Shown in pieces: positions 45,875 through 57,800 of a DNA stretch of 64,000 bases; positions within the stretch are counted from its first letter, which is position 1; every line of letters begins with the position of its first letter. The notes under the pieces are model-generated. The model ran no database searches and was not told the DNA's origin. It saw only the letters and a program-made list of their open reading frames with translations. A program made the position numbers and the translations under genes. Origin of the DNA: Zychaea mexicana (taxonomy: Eukaryota; Mucoromycota; Mucoromycetes; Mucorales; Lichtheimiaceae). The stretch lies in contig NW_026516744.1 of the NCBI RefSeq assembly GCF_025766255.1, forward strand, positions 62,001 to 126,000. Direction: 5' to 3'.

Positions 45875-48800
45875 CTATTTGCTATGGTGCTCGTGTATTC
45901 CGAGTTCACTCATCTTAAATACAAGAGAGTCATCATCTTCATCCTGTGCAGCAGCAGAATTTGGCTGTTCGTCCTCTTCCCTTTCGAATCCACCGCTACT
46001 ACTGCTTGTTGATTCTGTATTTATCGACAACTGGGTGCTGCGACGAAATTGGCGGTATTTGGGCATGTCTTTTGGTAGCTGTTTCTGCTGTTGATGCGGC
46101 TCATGCGACGATTGGGAGGTATCTTTGATTGGAGTTGATAAATTGTTATCGTCGTCACTAAATCCTTTGTTACGCTGCATAAAAGGTGGATATAGATCGT
46201 GATGATGCTCGTTTGAGCTGGTGGTATCAGCCATGTTGTTATCGGTATGTTGGTGCTTTCTTTCTGGTATCCGTACTGGTATAGATCCTGTTGTTGGTAA
46301 CGGCGATTGCTCGGTATGCAGCGGTGATGGAGCTCGAGGCTGGTACAGTCGGCCCAAAGGAGATCCTCGGGATTGAGATGTTGATAATAAGCTGCTATTA
46401 CTGCTAGCGCTAATGTCACTATTGGATGCCCGTGGTAATTGATCTTTGCTAGCCGACAGTACACCAGTAGCTTGACTAGCCGTGGTAATTGATTGCTGCT
46501 GTTGCTGTTGCTGTTCAAGAGAGGAGGAAAGAGGGGGTAAGATAGTACTTGATATTATAGATTGCGATAAGGAGTCGTGTACGCCTCGCAAGTTCTGAAA
46601 ATGAACTAAAGCTTTCTTCTCGTACGAAGAAGTAAGATGAAAGCTGTGTTTAGGATTCAAACAGGAATATGTTTCACTCTCTCTTAGGAATTTCAACTCT
46701 ATCACTACCTTGGATCGGTAAAATGAAGAAGCAGAGATATCTAACGATGGTCCATATATGACATCACTGCTTTCTTCTTCGTTTATCATTTTGCTTTGAA
46801 ATCCAGGTGTTTGCCGAAGATTGAAAGAGCGTACAAAGTCTTCGAGCTCTTCGTCCTACATCGCAGTTTAAGCTATAAATAATCACACACCAGTCATATT
46901 GTGTATGCTGTACTATATTCACCTGATCTGATGAAGTAGTGTTTGATGGTCTTTTTGCAAGAGAATATGACCTTCGGCTACGTGTCTTGGTTGATAAGGG
47001 CGATTGCATCTCACAATTTGCGGAAGGTGCACTGTGATAATAGCGATCAGTATGTCTGTAATCGAAGCTGGAGGAGAAACGACGTGTAATGTTAGATTTT
47101 GTGCTCTTCTCGCTTTCGCCTTTTGCTGAACGTAATGCTAATGAAAGAAAATATAACAACCGATGTTATTATTTGCTATATTGTTTTCAGTCATAACTAT
47201 AAGCAGAGAACATAGTGATACGATACACATTGTAGAAGAATGTTGCGAGGAAGAAGAGAGTGTGGCTGATTTGAACGGCGAGATATGTAACCGTGTTGAT
47301 GTTGATGGTGCTGGTTCGGCAGATTTTGTAAACAAGGCATTGCCATCATACATGGATAAGGGTCGTTGACGGGATAAGGACGGAGGTCGTGTGCTTCGTC
47401 TTGTTGGCGATAGGGAAGGATGTTGGATGCTATGCCGCCGTTCCGTCTCTGCTCTTGCTGCTGTGGTAACACGGGCTGATTCAGATCTATGAGGTACGGG
47501 CGGCCAGTCTGTTAAATTTTTCTTTGTTGGTTTCAATGCAGTTTTGGTGATTCCATTGACAGGATCGTCGTCGCTTAAATTGAAGGTGTAGTTTGCAATT
47601 GTTGGTTTGAAATAATGATGATCCAGATTTATCAGCTGTGAAGTCGAGTCATATGTGGCTTCTGCGTCAATAGCAAGAGGGTCGTGGATAACAAAATTAC
47701 AGTTTGTGCGGTATCGTACTTGGAGTCCCAATGTGCTGTATGTGTGTATGTATGTGTGTGTGTTTGTATGTATACCATGTAAACCAATATCTTCTTCAGA
47801 CGAAAAAAAGGGGTAGGGAAAGGGTCGTAGGCGTCGAATAGCTTAAACAACTTACCCTAACGGTGTCACTATGCTGTCCAAACTTTTTGTAGCGGTGCTC
47901 GCATCTGGTCCTTCATCTAAAATTCGCGTACGCGTGGTCACTTAGCATGATGATGCATTATCCCATAATTGATTGCTGTGAGCAATGTGGCGGTTTCTGC
48001 ATAAGTATACCTAGTCCAATCTCGTCGCCTTTTGAGTTAGCAATGTTTGTGAGCCTGTATCCAATGTCGAGAGAATGGCGATCATCCGTGTCTGCCATGA
48101 TGCGCTGGTATGCTGCATATGCAGGTAGCAGCCGAACGAAGGCGTACAAAGTCCTAAAAAAGAGAATGGATCTTTTGTACACGCTGCCAAGGTCTATAGC
48201 CTCCGTGGGAAGTGGGTGACTAGATCAAGAGGTTTTTTACCCCAACAAAACGATAAGAGAAAGAACAATAACGGAAAACATCGAACGGTAATGCTATCAT
48301 CGGTCTGTTTGGTTCTTACTTTAAAGCCAATGTCCAGTGCTCGAGTACAATGCGATCTTTTTTAACAGGGGCATTTAAATCCACCAGCCGCCACCCGCTC
48401 TGTAACGCAACCTCCCTTCCTGGAGGAACGTTCGAGACGTCCAGGTAAACCTCAATGACAAGTGGCGGCGGCTGAGTAATGGGAGACAGAAATGCCTTGG
48501 TTATCCAGAATTTTAGCTCTGACCGCAGGGAGTCTGGGTATTCTCGAGTATCCATGTTAAACTACCGCCGTCAAAATGTGAAATATTAAAATAGCGAGTG
48601 AGTTTATGCAATGCTGAACGAGTAATTTAAAGAGACGATTAAGCATGGCAAGGTTGTTGGATTTACCCATCGATTAGTACGCTTCTTTCCGTCAGCATCT
48701 TCACTGACTTGTTGGGGTTGCTGACGTGATTGAATAATGATCTGTGCGGCTTTGATATAGAAATTCTATGTTCAAACACGCATTGTTTGTTGGCGCTCCT

Positions 48801-48928
48801 TTATTTGGGTATGCTCGTGTTACAAGAATCTGCTGCTTTTATACCTTGACTATACTCTCTGCCTTGGAGTTGTTGGAGCTGGACGTAAAAGGAAATCGCG
48901 AAGGCGAAGGAGAATGAGAGTGCATCAT
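45875..48928 (-). CDS. ATG13: Autophagy-initiation scaffold Atg13 (8 exons)
   Basis: Minus-strand exons 48845-48928, 48667-48765, 48320-48561, 48011-48219, 47856-47916, 47227-47735, 46923-47137 and 45875-46855 join in phase to 799 residues. The N-terminal HORMA domain (about 20-265) is recognised from FYIKAAQIIIQSR, KFWITKAFL, PPLVIEVYLD, VYKRSILFFRTLYAFVRLLPAY and TPLGTLGLQVRYRTNCNF. The remainder is long, Ser/Thr/Pro/Gln-rich and likely disordered, as in all Atg13. This is where Atg1 and Atg17 binding and TORC1 phosphorylation sites lie in characterised homologs. A 114-nt stop-free segment (46595-46708) with GT...AG ends inside the last exon may be spliced out or retained. It is convergent with the DEAH helicase (104 bp) and divergent from NPR2. 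Confidence 0.88.
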
Positions 48929-50161
48929 TTTGAAGTGTGGCAATGTCAGTGGAGAGCGTTTGAAAAAAAAGGTAGGATCTAGTTTGGCAGATCAAGTGCA
49001 AATGTCGAATGGGGTTTAACGAGAAATGAGAATAAAGTAGTATATTTATATATGTGACGTAAATAACAAAGAGAAGTGTGATTAAGCGGGATTTTGAGGT
49101 ACGCAATAAGATAAAAAAAAAGAGAGAAAGAAAAGGAAGAGAGAGCGAGAAAGAGAGAACTGCGCATAGCATAGCACCCGTGTATCTATTATATTTTTTC
49201 AGGCACCCTATGAGCAAGTGCGCATGGGACCGACGCTAAATACGATGAGAGAGGTCGGCTGATCCAAAGATGTCCCTTATCAATGCAAAATTGCGAAAGA
49301 AAATCGACAGGGTATTTTTCTTCATGATATGGAATTTAACTGTTTTTGTGACCATCCCACGATGCGACTGATATACAGAGGGATTCTCTCAGGAAGAGTC
49401 ATTGGTCCGGGAGGTCGACATATACGCTAGCTGATGGACGCAATCGTTCTGTTAGAGACATAATACCACACTTCTTATCGAGAGCTGATGCTAGTCTCAA
49501 ATCAAGCAACACCAGAGCGTGCGGCAGCCAGCATGATGGACAATGCACGGTTTTCTTTTCCCCGCTATCGCCACATTTTTCGTTGGTATTATTGCAAGCA
49601 GTCCCCTTCTAAACTCAATTTTTTGAAGAGTCGTATCCCACAGTATGCAATGAGATAACAGTCAGCACAGAGCTATTGTGAAGGAAGCAGGCATAAGCCT
49701 TGTTTACAGCGCATGTAATTGAGCGACACAAGCTGATATCGAACACTGCTGCATCTCGGAGAACGGTATAACTGCTTACGAAATCCGCCTCATAAATTAT
49801 AACTGCACACTCGTTCCTTTTTTGAAGACTCTCAATGAAGAGCCATACTCCATATCCGTTGTAGACTTGTGACATTGCAGCTAGCAAGTTAGCCACCACA
49901 TCCTTTCTTTTATGGACGGGCACACCTGCGTGTTTATAAGTTTATAGTATGCAGATGCTATACAGCTCTTATTATCTGTAACTGATGTTTGGCTAGACTG
50001 TACTACCTTGTCAGTTGTTGCTGGCAGCAACAGCTGCTCGGCGCTGTCTTGGCTGTTGCTAGCATGGTCAAGTAGGGTGCCAAAGCGTATATCACAACTG
50101 GGATTCAAATGATTCTTTTGCTTTGGTCCAACAACCGTTTCTTTTCTCTATTATACCCGTA
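48929..50161. other. Divergent intergenic region between ATG13 and NPR2, with a possible gene fragment
   Basis: About 1.23 kb. GA-rich tracts (49110-49160) lie near the ATG13 start. A minus-strand frame at 49615-49923 (SQVYNGYGVWLFIESLQKRN, AVIIYEADFVSSYTVLRDAA) has protein-like composition. It is preceded by a CAG acceptor-like site but has no ATG and no phase-compatible neighbour exon found, so it may be a degenerate exon. The rest shows nothing recognisable. Confidence 0.35.
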
Positions 50162-52098
50162 ATGGACTTCCCCGGGTTTCCACGCATTCATGGCATTTTC
50201 TATGCCGTATTTGACGTTATTAAAGGCAGCATTGTAAAGCATCAAGTTCCCGAAGGAAGCGTAGTGTCGCAAAAGTTGGGCATGAATGTCCCGATTAAGC
50301 CGCTGATCGACTTTGAGACTATTCGCGAGTACATTATCCCCAAACCACAGCTGTACAAGCGGCTTGTCACTATTAGTACCGACAAATACAAGATTATGGG
50401 CTGTCCTGTCGCGATTAACAACCATGAAAAGTATCACCTTATTCGAAACGAATTTCGTTTCAACTTGTGCTTTGTGTTTGAACGCGACGCTGAAACGAGT
50501 AGTTATGAAGCTGTAGTACGCAAACTGGCTCGTGTTTTGGAGGTGCTAGAGGTATGATCTGCACATATAGGATATCGTCCGTTATATATAGTTCTGACTT
50601 TTATCTCCAATGGTACATAAAGGTGGAGTGCGATTTCTTATCACAAGATGCGAGCTCGGAAAGCCGGACTGTCCAAAACGTTATTGAACAATTGTATGAG
50701 GATCTCAACAGCTACTGCGAGTGTCAAATTCCAATCAGTGAGTATCAACTGGGGAAGAGAGAAATGCTGGGAAGGTATATTTATATCGTGCAGTGTTTAT
50801 TATTCACTAGATGCTTCCAATACCATCAACTTGAAGCTTTTCCCTACATACAAAAATCCGCCGACGGTGCATGATTATCAGGTGCCGGTATGCACGGTGG
50901 ACTTGAATCATATGATGACAGTGAACTGGGATTTGACAGTGCAAAAGGTAACGTATATTATCGAAAGATAATAAAGACAAGGTGGAAGGAAGAGAGCTAC
51001 TCGTAATATTCCTTTTATGTAACGTATAGATATTTCCAAAATAGATGGTGCCACACATTGATGGCATTAATCATGTTAAAGCGATCGCCGAGTTGGCCAA
51101 CGTGAAACCAGATTGGGCTCGGCAGACTATGCAGCATTTGCTGTAAGCTAACTTTCCTTGCTATTACCATATGCGATCTAGTAAATATGACAAATTAGAT
51201 AATTTATTAACCACCACGTTCATCCAGCTACTATGGCTGTGTTATCATGGCCGAGATTTTCCAGTTTTCAAACGTCTATGCTGTTCGGCCTGAAATAACA
51301 CGTATGTTGGAGTCAGGAAAGGCTAGTTTAGCACAAGAATGCCTAGAGTACATAACACTTCCTGGTATGTATGGGAACATTAGGAACATGCTAAAAGTAT
51401 ACATTGGGCTATAATAAAGCTCTGTTCTCATATTCTTTACTATTGTAATTATTTTAGGAGCAACGCAACCTCCGCTTCCACGTGTGTTTGCGCTGTACTG
51501 TGGTTTACAGTATGGTTCCTCAGTGAGGGACTGGATTGAAGAACACCAAGTTGCAGCTCTTCCGATCGATGTGCGGTAAGCTTCAAGAGTCCATAAAGAA
51601 GTTGTAATTTATAGTAGCACTAACTCAATATTTAGGCGTTTCATTTCATTTGGAGTTATTAAAGGATTGATTTACCGGGTACACAAATATCCCATCTTAA
51701 CCAATGTCGACAGCAACGACGCTTCCTTCGGTTTGCCGCCAAAAAGCCAGTATTCTAAAATCTTCAACATTAATACTGGTGCGCCGATACACCCGGACAT
51801 TATTCCTTATCTGGATGGCCTCCATCATTACGATGAGATTTGTACTGCACTCAAGTGTTCTCCACAAGAGCTGGATGAGCAACTACAGTCGTCCACCACC
51901 ACCAGCACCACCAGCGGTAGTTTTGAGCCGGCCATGCTGAAACCTATCGAACACAATAAGCGACTCGACGAGCACCATCATCACCCTGACATCCAACAAT
52001 CCTTGCCAGTTCAACAGCAAAGGTCACGTTTAGAAGATGACGAGCTGACATTGCACTCAAACCGTAACCACTGGTCTGTGAAGTTTATTTACAGGTGA
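50162..52098 (+). CDS. NPR2: Nitrogen permease regulator 2 / NPRL2, TORC1-inhibitory complex subunit (7 exons)
   Basis: Exons 50162-50551, 50623-50737, 50811-50947, 51045-51142, 51228-51364, 51458-51575 and 51636-52098 join in phase to 485 residues. The N-terminus MDFPGFPRIHGIFYAVFDVIKG and the longin-like core (GSVVSQKLGMNVPIKPLIDF, YKIMGCPVAI) are typical of Npr2. Further on come the winged-helix-like blocks (MVPHIDGINHVKAIAELANV, WARQTMQHLLYYGCV, FQFSNVYAVRP). The C-terminal part (RRFISFGVIKGLIYRVHKYP) precedes a Ser/Thr- and His/Gln-rich tail that looks poorly conserved. Known role: with Npr3 and Iml1 it forms SEACIT/GATOR1, the GTPase-activating complex that shuts TORC1 under amino-acid or nitrogen limitation. 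It is divergent from ATG13. Confidence 0.88.
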
Positions 52099-53089
52099 TC
52101 ATACCCTGTTCATTCATTTTGTATCATAATTATAAAAAAAGACATCTGTAGATAATAAATAATACTCACTATAATAATACCACACACACTAAGCCTATTG
52201 TTTTCTTCAAATGAGGACATTCTAAACGTCATGCTTGAATTTTGTACGTAAAAGTTTAGTTTGGAGATCTGAGTTACAACTGGGGCGAAGCTTGGCTTGG
52301 GAGAGTCGAAAAAAAAAAGAACACAAGCCGTGCCCTGTGTGTGAACGGATCGACGGCTGAGACATGTTTAGAGCCGAGACATTTGTCATACCACACTAAA
52401 GCATTTTCGACTGCAGAAGCGGAAGTAAGAATGATAGCGGCAGACCGAGACAGGTGCCCTTCTTCATGTAGAAACCTAAAATAAAGTAAATAAACAAAGC
52501 AGAAGGAGGGGTGATCTCCGCGGTTTAGACAACGACGACAATCACAAGGACAGAATGCGGCACCTTCTTATATACAGCTTAGCCGATGTCTATTTGTGGG
52601 CATATCTGCATCTAAATAGGCAATAGAAAAATAACCCGCCTCGCTGGCCAAGGACCAAATTCTCTTGTGCTACCTGGATCCATGGGGTCCAGCTACGCCC
52701 ACTGATGATCCGTTACCCGGTACAGTGCACACATATTTTTGGTTTATTTTTGGTATAGGGCACGGTTTAGAAAGGGGGTCTGAATCGGGAAATGCCAAAA
52801 TTATGGTTGGCTAGGAGACGTTTCCTATGCTTCCTTTATTTCCATGGTTTCACCTATTAGTGCGTCGTTACTTTTTTTTGATGCGCTATGGAGAAAAGGG
52901 GAGTGAGGGTACATAGTGCAGCAATTAGCCATTCTGCCCGAGCGCCTTATAAAGGGCAAGCGTCTAGCTGCACGCTTCTCACTCGTTCTCCGTTCTTTTT
53001 TCACCTTTTCTCTTTACTTCTTTTCGTTTCCATCTTTTCCCCTTCTTCTCTATCCTTCCTTTACTAGTCGCTATAGCAACAATAACAAC
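52099..53089. other. Intergenic region upstream of the chitin deacetylase
   Basis: About 990 bp without a supported gene. The final 140 bp contain a TATA box and a pyrimidine-rich leader. Confidence 0.4.
52948..52953 (+). promoter_or_regulatory. TATA box of the chitin deacetylase gene
   Basis: TATAAA in the context CTTATAAAGGG lies 137-142 bp upstream of the ATG at 53090 and is followed by a long CT-rich leader. This arrangement is typical of a strongly expressed fungal gene. Confidence 0.5.
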
Positions 53090-54846
53090 ATGCGCAAATC
53101 CGTCCTTTTGATCGCTCTACTTGCATTCGAACAAGCACTTGCACAAACGCCAACCAGCAGTGCTGCATCCAATCTTCAAACCCCTACCAGCAACTTTCCT
53201 TGGAAAGAGGCTTACCCACCACCCCTCTTGGCCCCTTCGCCAAAGACCGAGTGGGTTCAAGCACTGAGTAATGCGACGATCGCTAACGCACCCGTCGGTA
53301 ACAGAGGTGTTGCTGGCAACGATCCTTACTGCCACTGGACTTCGACTCAATGTAAGCGACCTTCCGACATTTACACTTGCGAACAAGGCCACTGGGGCTT
53401 GGTAACGTATCTCTCTCCTAGATTTTTCTTTTTTGTTTCTTCGTCCTATTTTCTCAGCAGCAGCACATAGATCTATTTAGAACTATAAAAAACAAAGTGG
53501 ATTCTAAATATATATGTACCATTTTTACGTCCTGTAGAGTTTCGATGATGGCCCAACTATCGCCAGTCCTCCTTTGTACGATTTTTTGAAGCAGCAGAAC
53601 TTGAAGGCTACATTTTTCTTGATCGGTGGCAATGTATGTATTCTATTTGTATTCGTGCACATCAGCCAAACAATGTCTAACTAAAAATGTAATGCGGCTT
53701 TAGGTTATCCAATATCCCGACATGGTCAAGAAAATGCACGAGGACGGACACGAAATTGCCATTCACACATGGTATGCAACATTTCTCTTTCGTTTGCTTA
53801 AATGCTAAGAAAAGAGAGGTGCAATAGTAACTAATAGATGCATATCTTGACATATATACAGGTCGCATACACAACTGACGACACAAACTAACGAACAAAT
53901 TGTCGCTGAGCTCAAGTGGACCGAGCAAGCCATTAAGGAAATCATCGGCGTCTCTCCTGTCCTTGTTCGACCGGTAACGTATCTTGTAACACTCATATAC
54001 GCACATATGCAAGAAATTGGATCTGACGATCAACCTTCCTTTTTTAGCCACAAGGTGATATGGACGACCGTGTTCGTAACATCACTGAGCAGCTCGGATT
54101 CAAGATCGCAATTTGGTCGCATGATACCTTCGACTGGGGTAAGTGTTCTGACCCAATTGGCTGCTTCTTTTAGAGCGCTGTATACGAAGTATAACTGCGA
54201 TCGGAAGATCGAGTGTGAAATACCGCGAGGAAGGATTGTGTCTGTAAGCCTACAATGCTTCCGGTTACCATGGTAAAACGGATGAATTTATTATCCCTAG
54301 AAGCCTTTGTCCAGGAACAGACACAGTCATTCGTCCGCACCTTCGTATACATCAGCCCACCTACCGACTGTTGGCAGGTGACACAAGTGAACTTTGGGTC
54401 CCACTAACACTGTGATTCTATTCATAGAAATCGGCACAAACCCAACCGTCACACCTCAGTCCATTGAACAAGAAGTTACAAGCTGGTTAGTGCTGCTCAA
54501 TATTCATTTGCTTGCATATCAGCTGTATTCTTACTAAATGACGCATTCATATATACCCAGGTTAAACACCGCTACTGGTGGCATCAGTTTACAGCACGAC
54601 CGCGTTAATGAGACTGTCAATGTCGCCATTAACACGGTCGTCCCGCTTTTGAAAGGAAAATACGAAATGTCCACTGTCGCCGCTTGTGCCAACATGTCTG
54701 CTGAGGATGTCTACAAGGAAACCGCAGGCAGTGGTAACCAGAGTAGCGGTAATGGTGGTGAAGGCGCTGCATCAGCCCTGATGCCCGCTGCATTTTTCGT
54801 TGCCTTTAGCGCTGTGGCTGCCTCTATCGTTAGCAGCGCACTCTAA
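53090..54846 (+). CDS. Chitin deacetylase, secreted and probably GPI-anchored (7 exons)
   Basis: Exons 53090-53401, 53538-53633, 53704-53771, 53862-53973, 54048-54138, 54428-54485 and 54561-54846 join in phase to 340 residues. The signal peptide is about 1-18 ([18 protein letters not shown]). The NodB/CE4 domain spans about 95-285: SFDDGP (Asp107, Asp108), HTWSH (His157, His161), RPPQGD (Arg195), IWSHDTFDW and LQHD (His258). The two His and the Asp are the metal ligands in this family. A Gly/Ser/Asn-rich linker leads to a C-terminal hydrophobic tail ([22 protein letters not shown]), suggesting a GPI anchor. The enzyme converts chitin to chitosan at the cell wall, a hallmark of Mucoromycota walls. 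Intron 5 (54139-54427) is 289 bp, clearly longer than the others. Confidence 0.9.
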
Positions 54847-57800
54847 GTTATGAGTATATTATAAAAACCTTAATTCATTTGCTTACCCTCCTCATCAATT
54901 CAACCTTCATACACTAAATATCCGACAGAGCAAAAGACATACTTTGGCCATTATTTATCACCTCCCTCACTTCAAGGCATACTGCAGATAACTGTATTTT
55001 TTTCCCTTTTCCCCCAATCTACAATTTTTTCGAAAAACAGGGATAAAAATTCAAATAGAAGTCTTTGTTTCAGTGAGTCAGCCAATTAAAAAATGACATA
55101 TCTTTTCAAAACGTGATACTAAGAAACGAGTACATGGCGCGTTCGTACTTTAAGCATTCAACCACTCTGCTTCGCTCACCATCAAACTTACGAGTCTTCA
55201 GCTCGGGTTGAGTGTGGGTGGGTATCAGAGGTGCAATGTGATCTGCAGTTGGGAAGGCAAAGTAGCACCAAATCTATGTAAATGATCAAGTTTTTGACAA
55301 CAAAAGACAATTCAGGTCGTTGATGATACCTTGAGTTCTACAAATATTCTCTCTTTTCCAATGATCGACGTCGGCAAATTTCCAAAATTGTCATTAATTT
55401 ACACCTGTCAAAATAGTCCAGCAGTAAACAAGAAGGTCAGACACTTTACATGTGTATATTTGAAAAATAGTAGTATCTCAATTTTATCTGCTACAGTAGC
55501 TTCACTAGAAGCGAAGCATTCTAAAGAGGGGTCCAAAAATGGTGCTAATGTGGCTATATTTAAATGCTGATGGTGCGTAAATAGACTTTTTGGAAATGCC
55601 GGTTATCATATCATATTTCTAGGCTAAGGGCTCTTCTCTTTCGTATCCGGAAGTACTGGAACACTTAGACAATTATATATGCGCTTGGATCAAGTATCGC
55701 ATCGTAATAAATTAAGAAGCAGATAGCTACGCCTTCTTAGTAATTGTTGATAGGATTGACTCTGCTTTCATTTTTGCGCCCTAGTACATCCTTTGAGCTA
55801 AATTGCAATCATTGATACCTTAACCATCAATCCACTAAAGGTGAATGTGCTTGCTAACATATAGAAAGGAGCCCAAAGCTCGCAATGGTGACGTCAAAGA
55901 AAGACATAGGCAAAGTCGTCAAATCGACCAGTGTGTGCGCATAGTAGATCGATGGGCTGATCTATATGCATCCACTTATGAAGAAAGCTGTTCTGTTTGT
56001 ACGTTTAACTGCAATAATCAAGTGTCAAAGCGCTGACATATTGCCATTAAAGGGCGAGGAAGTTTAGTCATATAATCTCACACTCAAGCGCTGAAAGAGA
56101 TTGCTGGGACTCATGGATATGATATCAAACCTCCCATTACATTATGTTGTTTTAATTTTATCGAAGCATAATATTCATATTGTTCAAAAAAGATCGAGTT
56201 CAAGCATAAGCTACTAAGAAAAAACGATTCTTTACGATCAGTTATTACCAAATATTTTGTGAGTTGAGAACAATCTTCCTACACGTTGTTTCTCGAAGCT
56301 ATCTAATCCAGCAGTAGCTGTAGCTTAACATTGTTTTGGTAATCTAACAATGAAAACATCGACCAACAAATAGAGATCACTTGGACGTTTAGATGAAGTT
56401 TTACTAGAACTAAAACACGTGAAAGGCGCCAAGTCAAATTCAAAAAGTGACCGCCAAGTAACAGACACTTCCTACCATTTGAAAGCAGATCCAGTGCCAA
56501 ACCAAGAGAAAAAACGGAGCGTCCTTTTTGTGGCGAACACTCCTGCATGATGTGGCGTAACCTTGATTTTCTGCTAGTGGATTACGGTTCTGCTAATTTG
56601 CTATCTCTTGGCGCATTTCGCCACTTCAATGCTGCCACTTACTCAGTCAGCAACAAGCATGTGGGTCGCCGTACATAGGCATGTATGTTGCTGCGATAAA
56701 AAAATGGAGAAGCTATGATACTTGTGAACACCTAACTATTCGACATTTCCATGAAACGAACAAATAAAACGCAAATACTATTAGCAATCAGTAGTACATG
56801 ATTGAAATGGTTTTCATTGTGCCACTAAAGATATTACAACGATGTGTGGCAAGCTAATGCATTATTGTAAGAAACTGCAATTACTACGGCTATTGCTGCC
56901 TGCTGATCTAGTAAGCAAATACCTCTCCCCATCCGCAGAAACAACTTTCGTACTGTACTACAGCCGTTAGAGACAAAAAGCGATACTGTATGCTTATGCA
57001 CAAAGGAGATCCATAATGTACACGCACAGTAGTTTGAGACTCAAAGGAAGTACTGCCGTAGCTCATATACCAACGATACAAAAGAAATGATGAGAATAAC
57101 GGAAGGAGGTCCTTGCTCTAGCTATTAATAGATCCCTTTGCGAATGCAATGTAGTAAATAACCACGTAATATAAAACTTGGTATTCTCTGCGAGATAACA
57201 TGCATATATCAGCAGCAGCCAGGTTAGATATGTAGCAGCAAAAACGAAAACAAGCTGGATAGAAAGCGGATCATGAACAAGTTTAGCGTAAATTTGCATC
57301 AGGCATGCAATGTATTGTTCCAAAAAAAACAGGATAAACGTCAAGCATGAGGTAGTACATAAAGCACCATTACATCGCCGTGTGTTATATATAAGGGCGC
57401 CTTTGAAGAAAACGATGACCTCAGACAGCTTAACTACCCCTTATTTTGCTTTTTTTTTTCACAAACATAAAACTTAAAAAAACCAGTATCAAGCTGCTCG
57501 GCCACGTTGCGAGGAGATATGAAAAAGGAGAAAGTATGAAAGATTGCGGGCCGACCTCCATCCCAACCAGCACCACCATCCTTTTTGAATTGGGGGGGAT
57601 CAAGAGCTGTGGAAGATCAGAACGAACCTGCGTCTCTTTCATGCACAAAAGAGCCCCTTATAACCTTCTATCATCCAATCATACAAACAAACCCCTTGCT
57701 GGTCGATAATATATGATGGATCGTCGCCCATCAGATACTGAATTCCACTTAATGATATTCTCAAAATTCTGTGCTTAATTCAGAATGTTAAACTATTGGA

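Noticed and set aside
50105..50437. 110-codon minus-strand frame in NPR2 exon 1
   Set aside because: Antisense shadow of the conserved Npr2 longin-like region.
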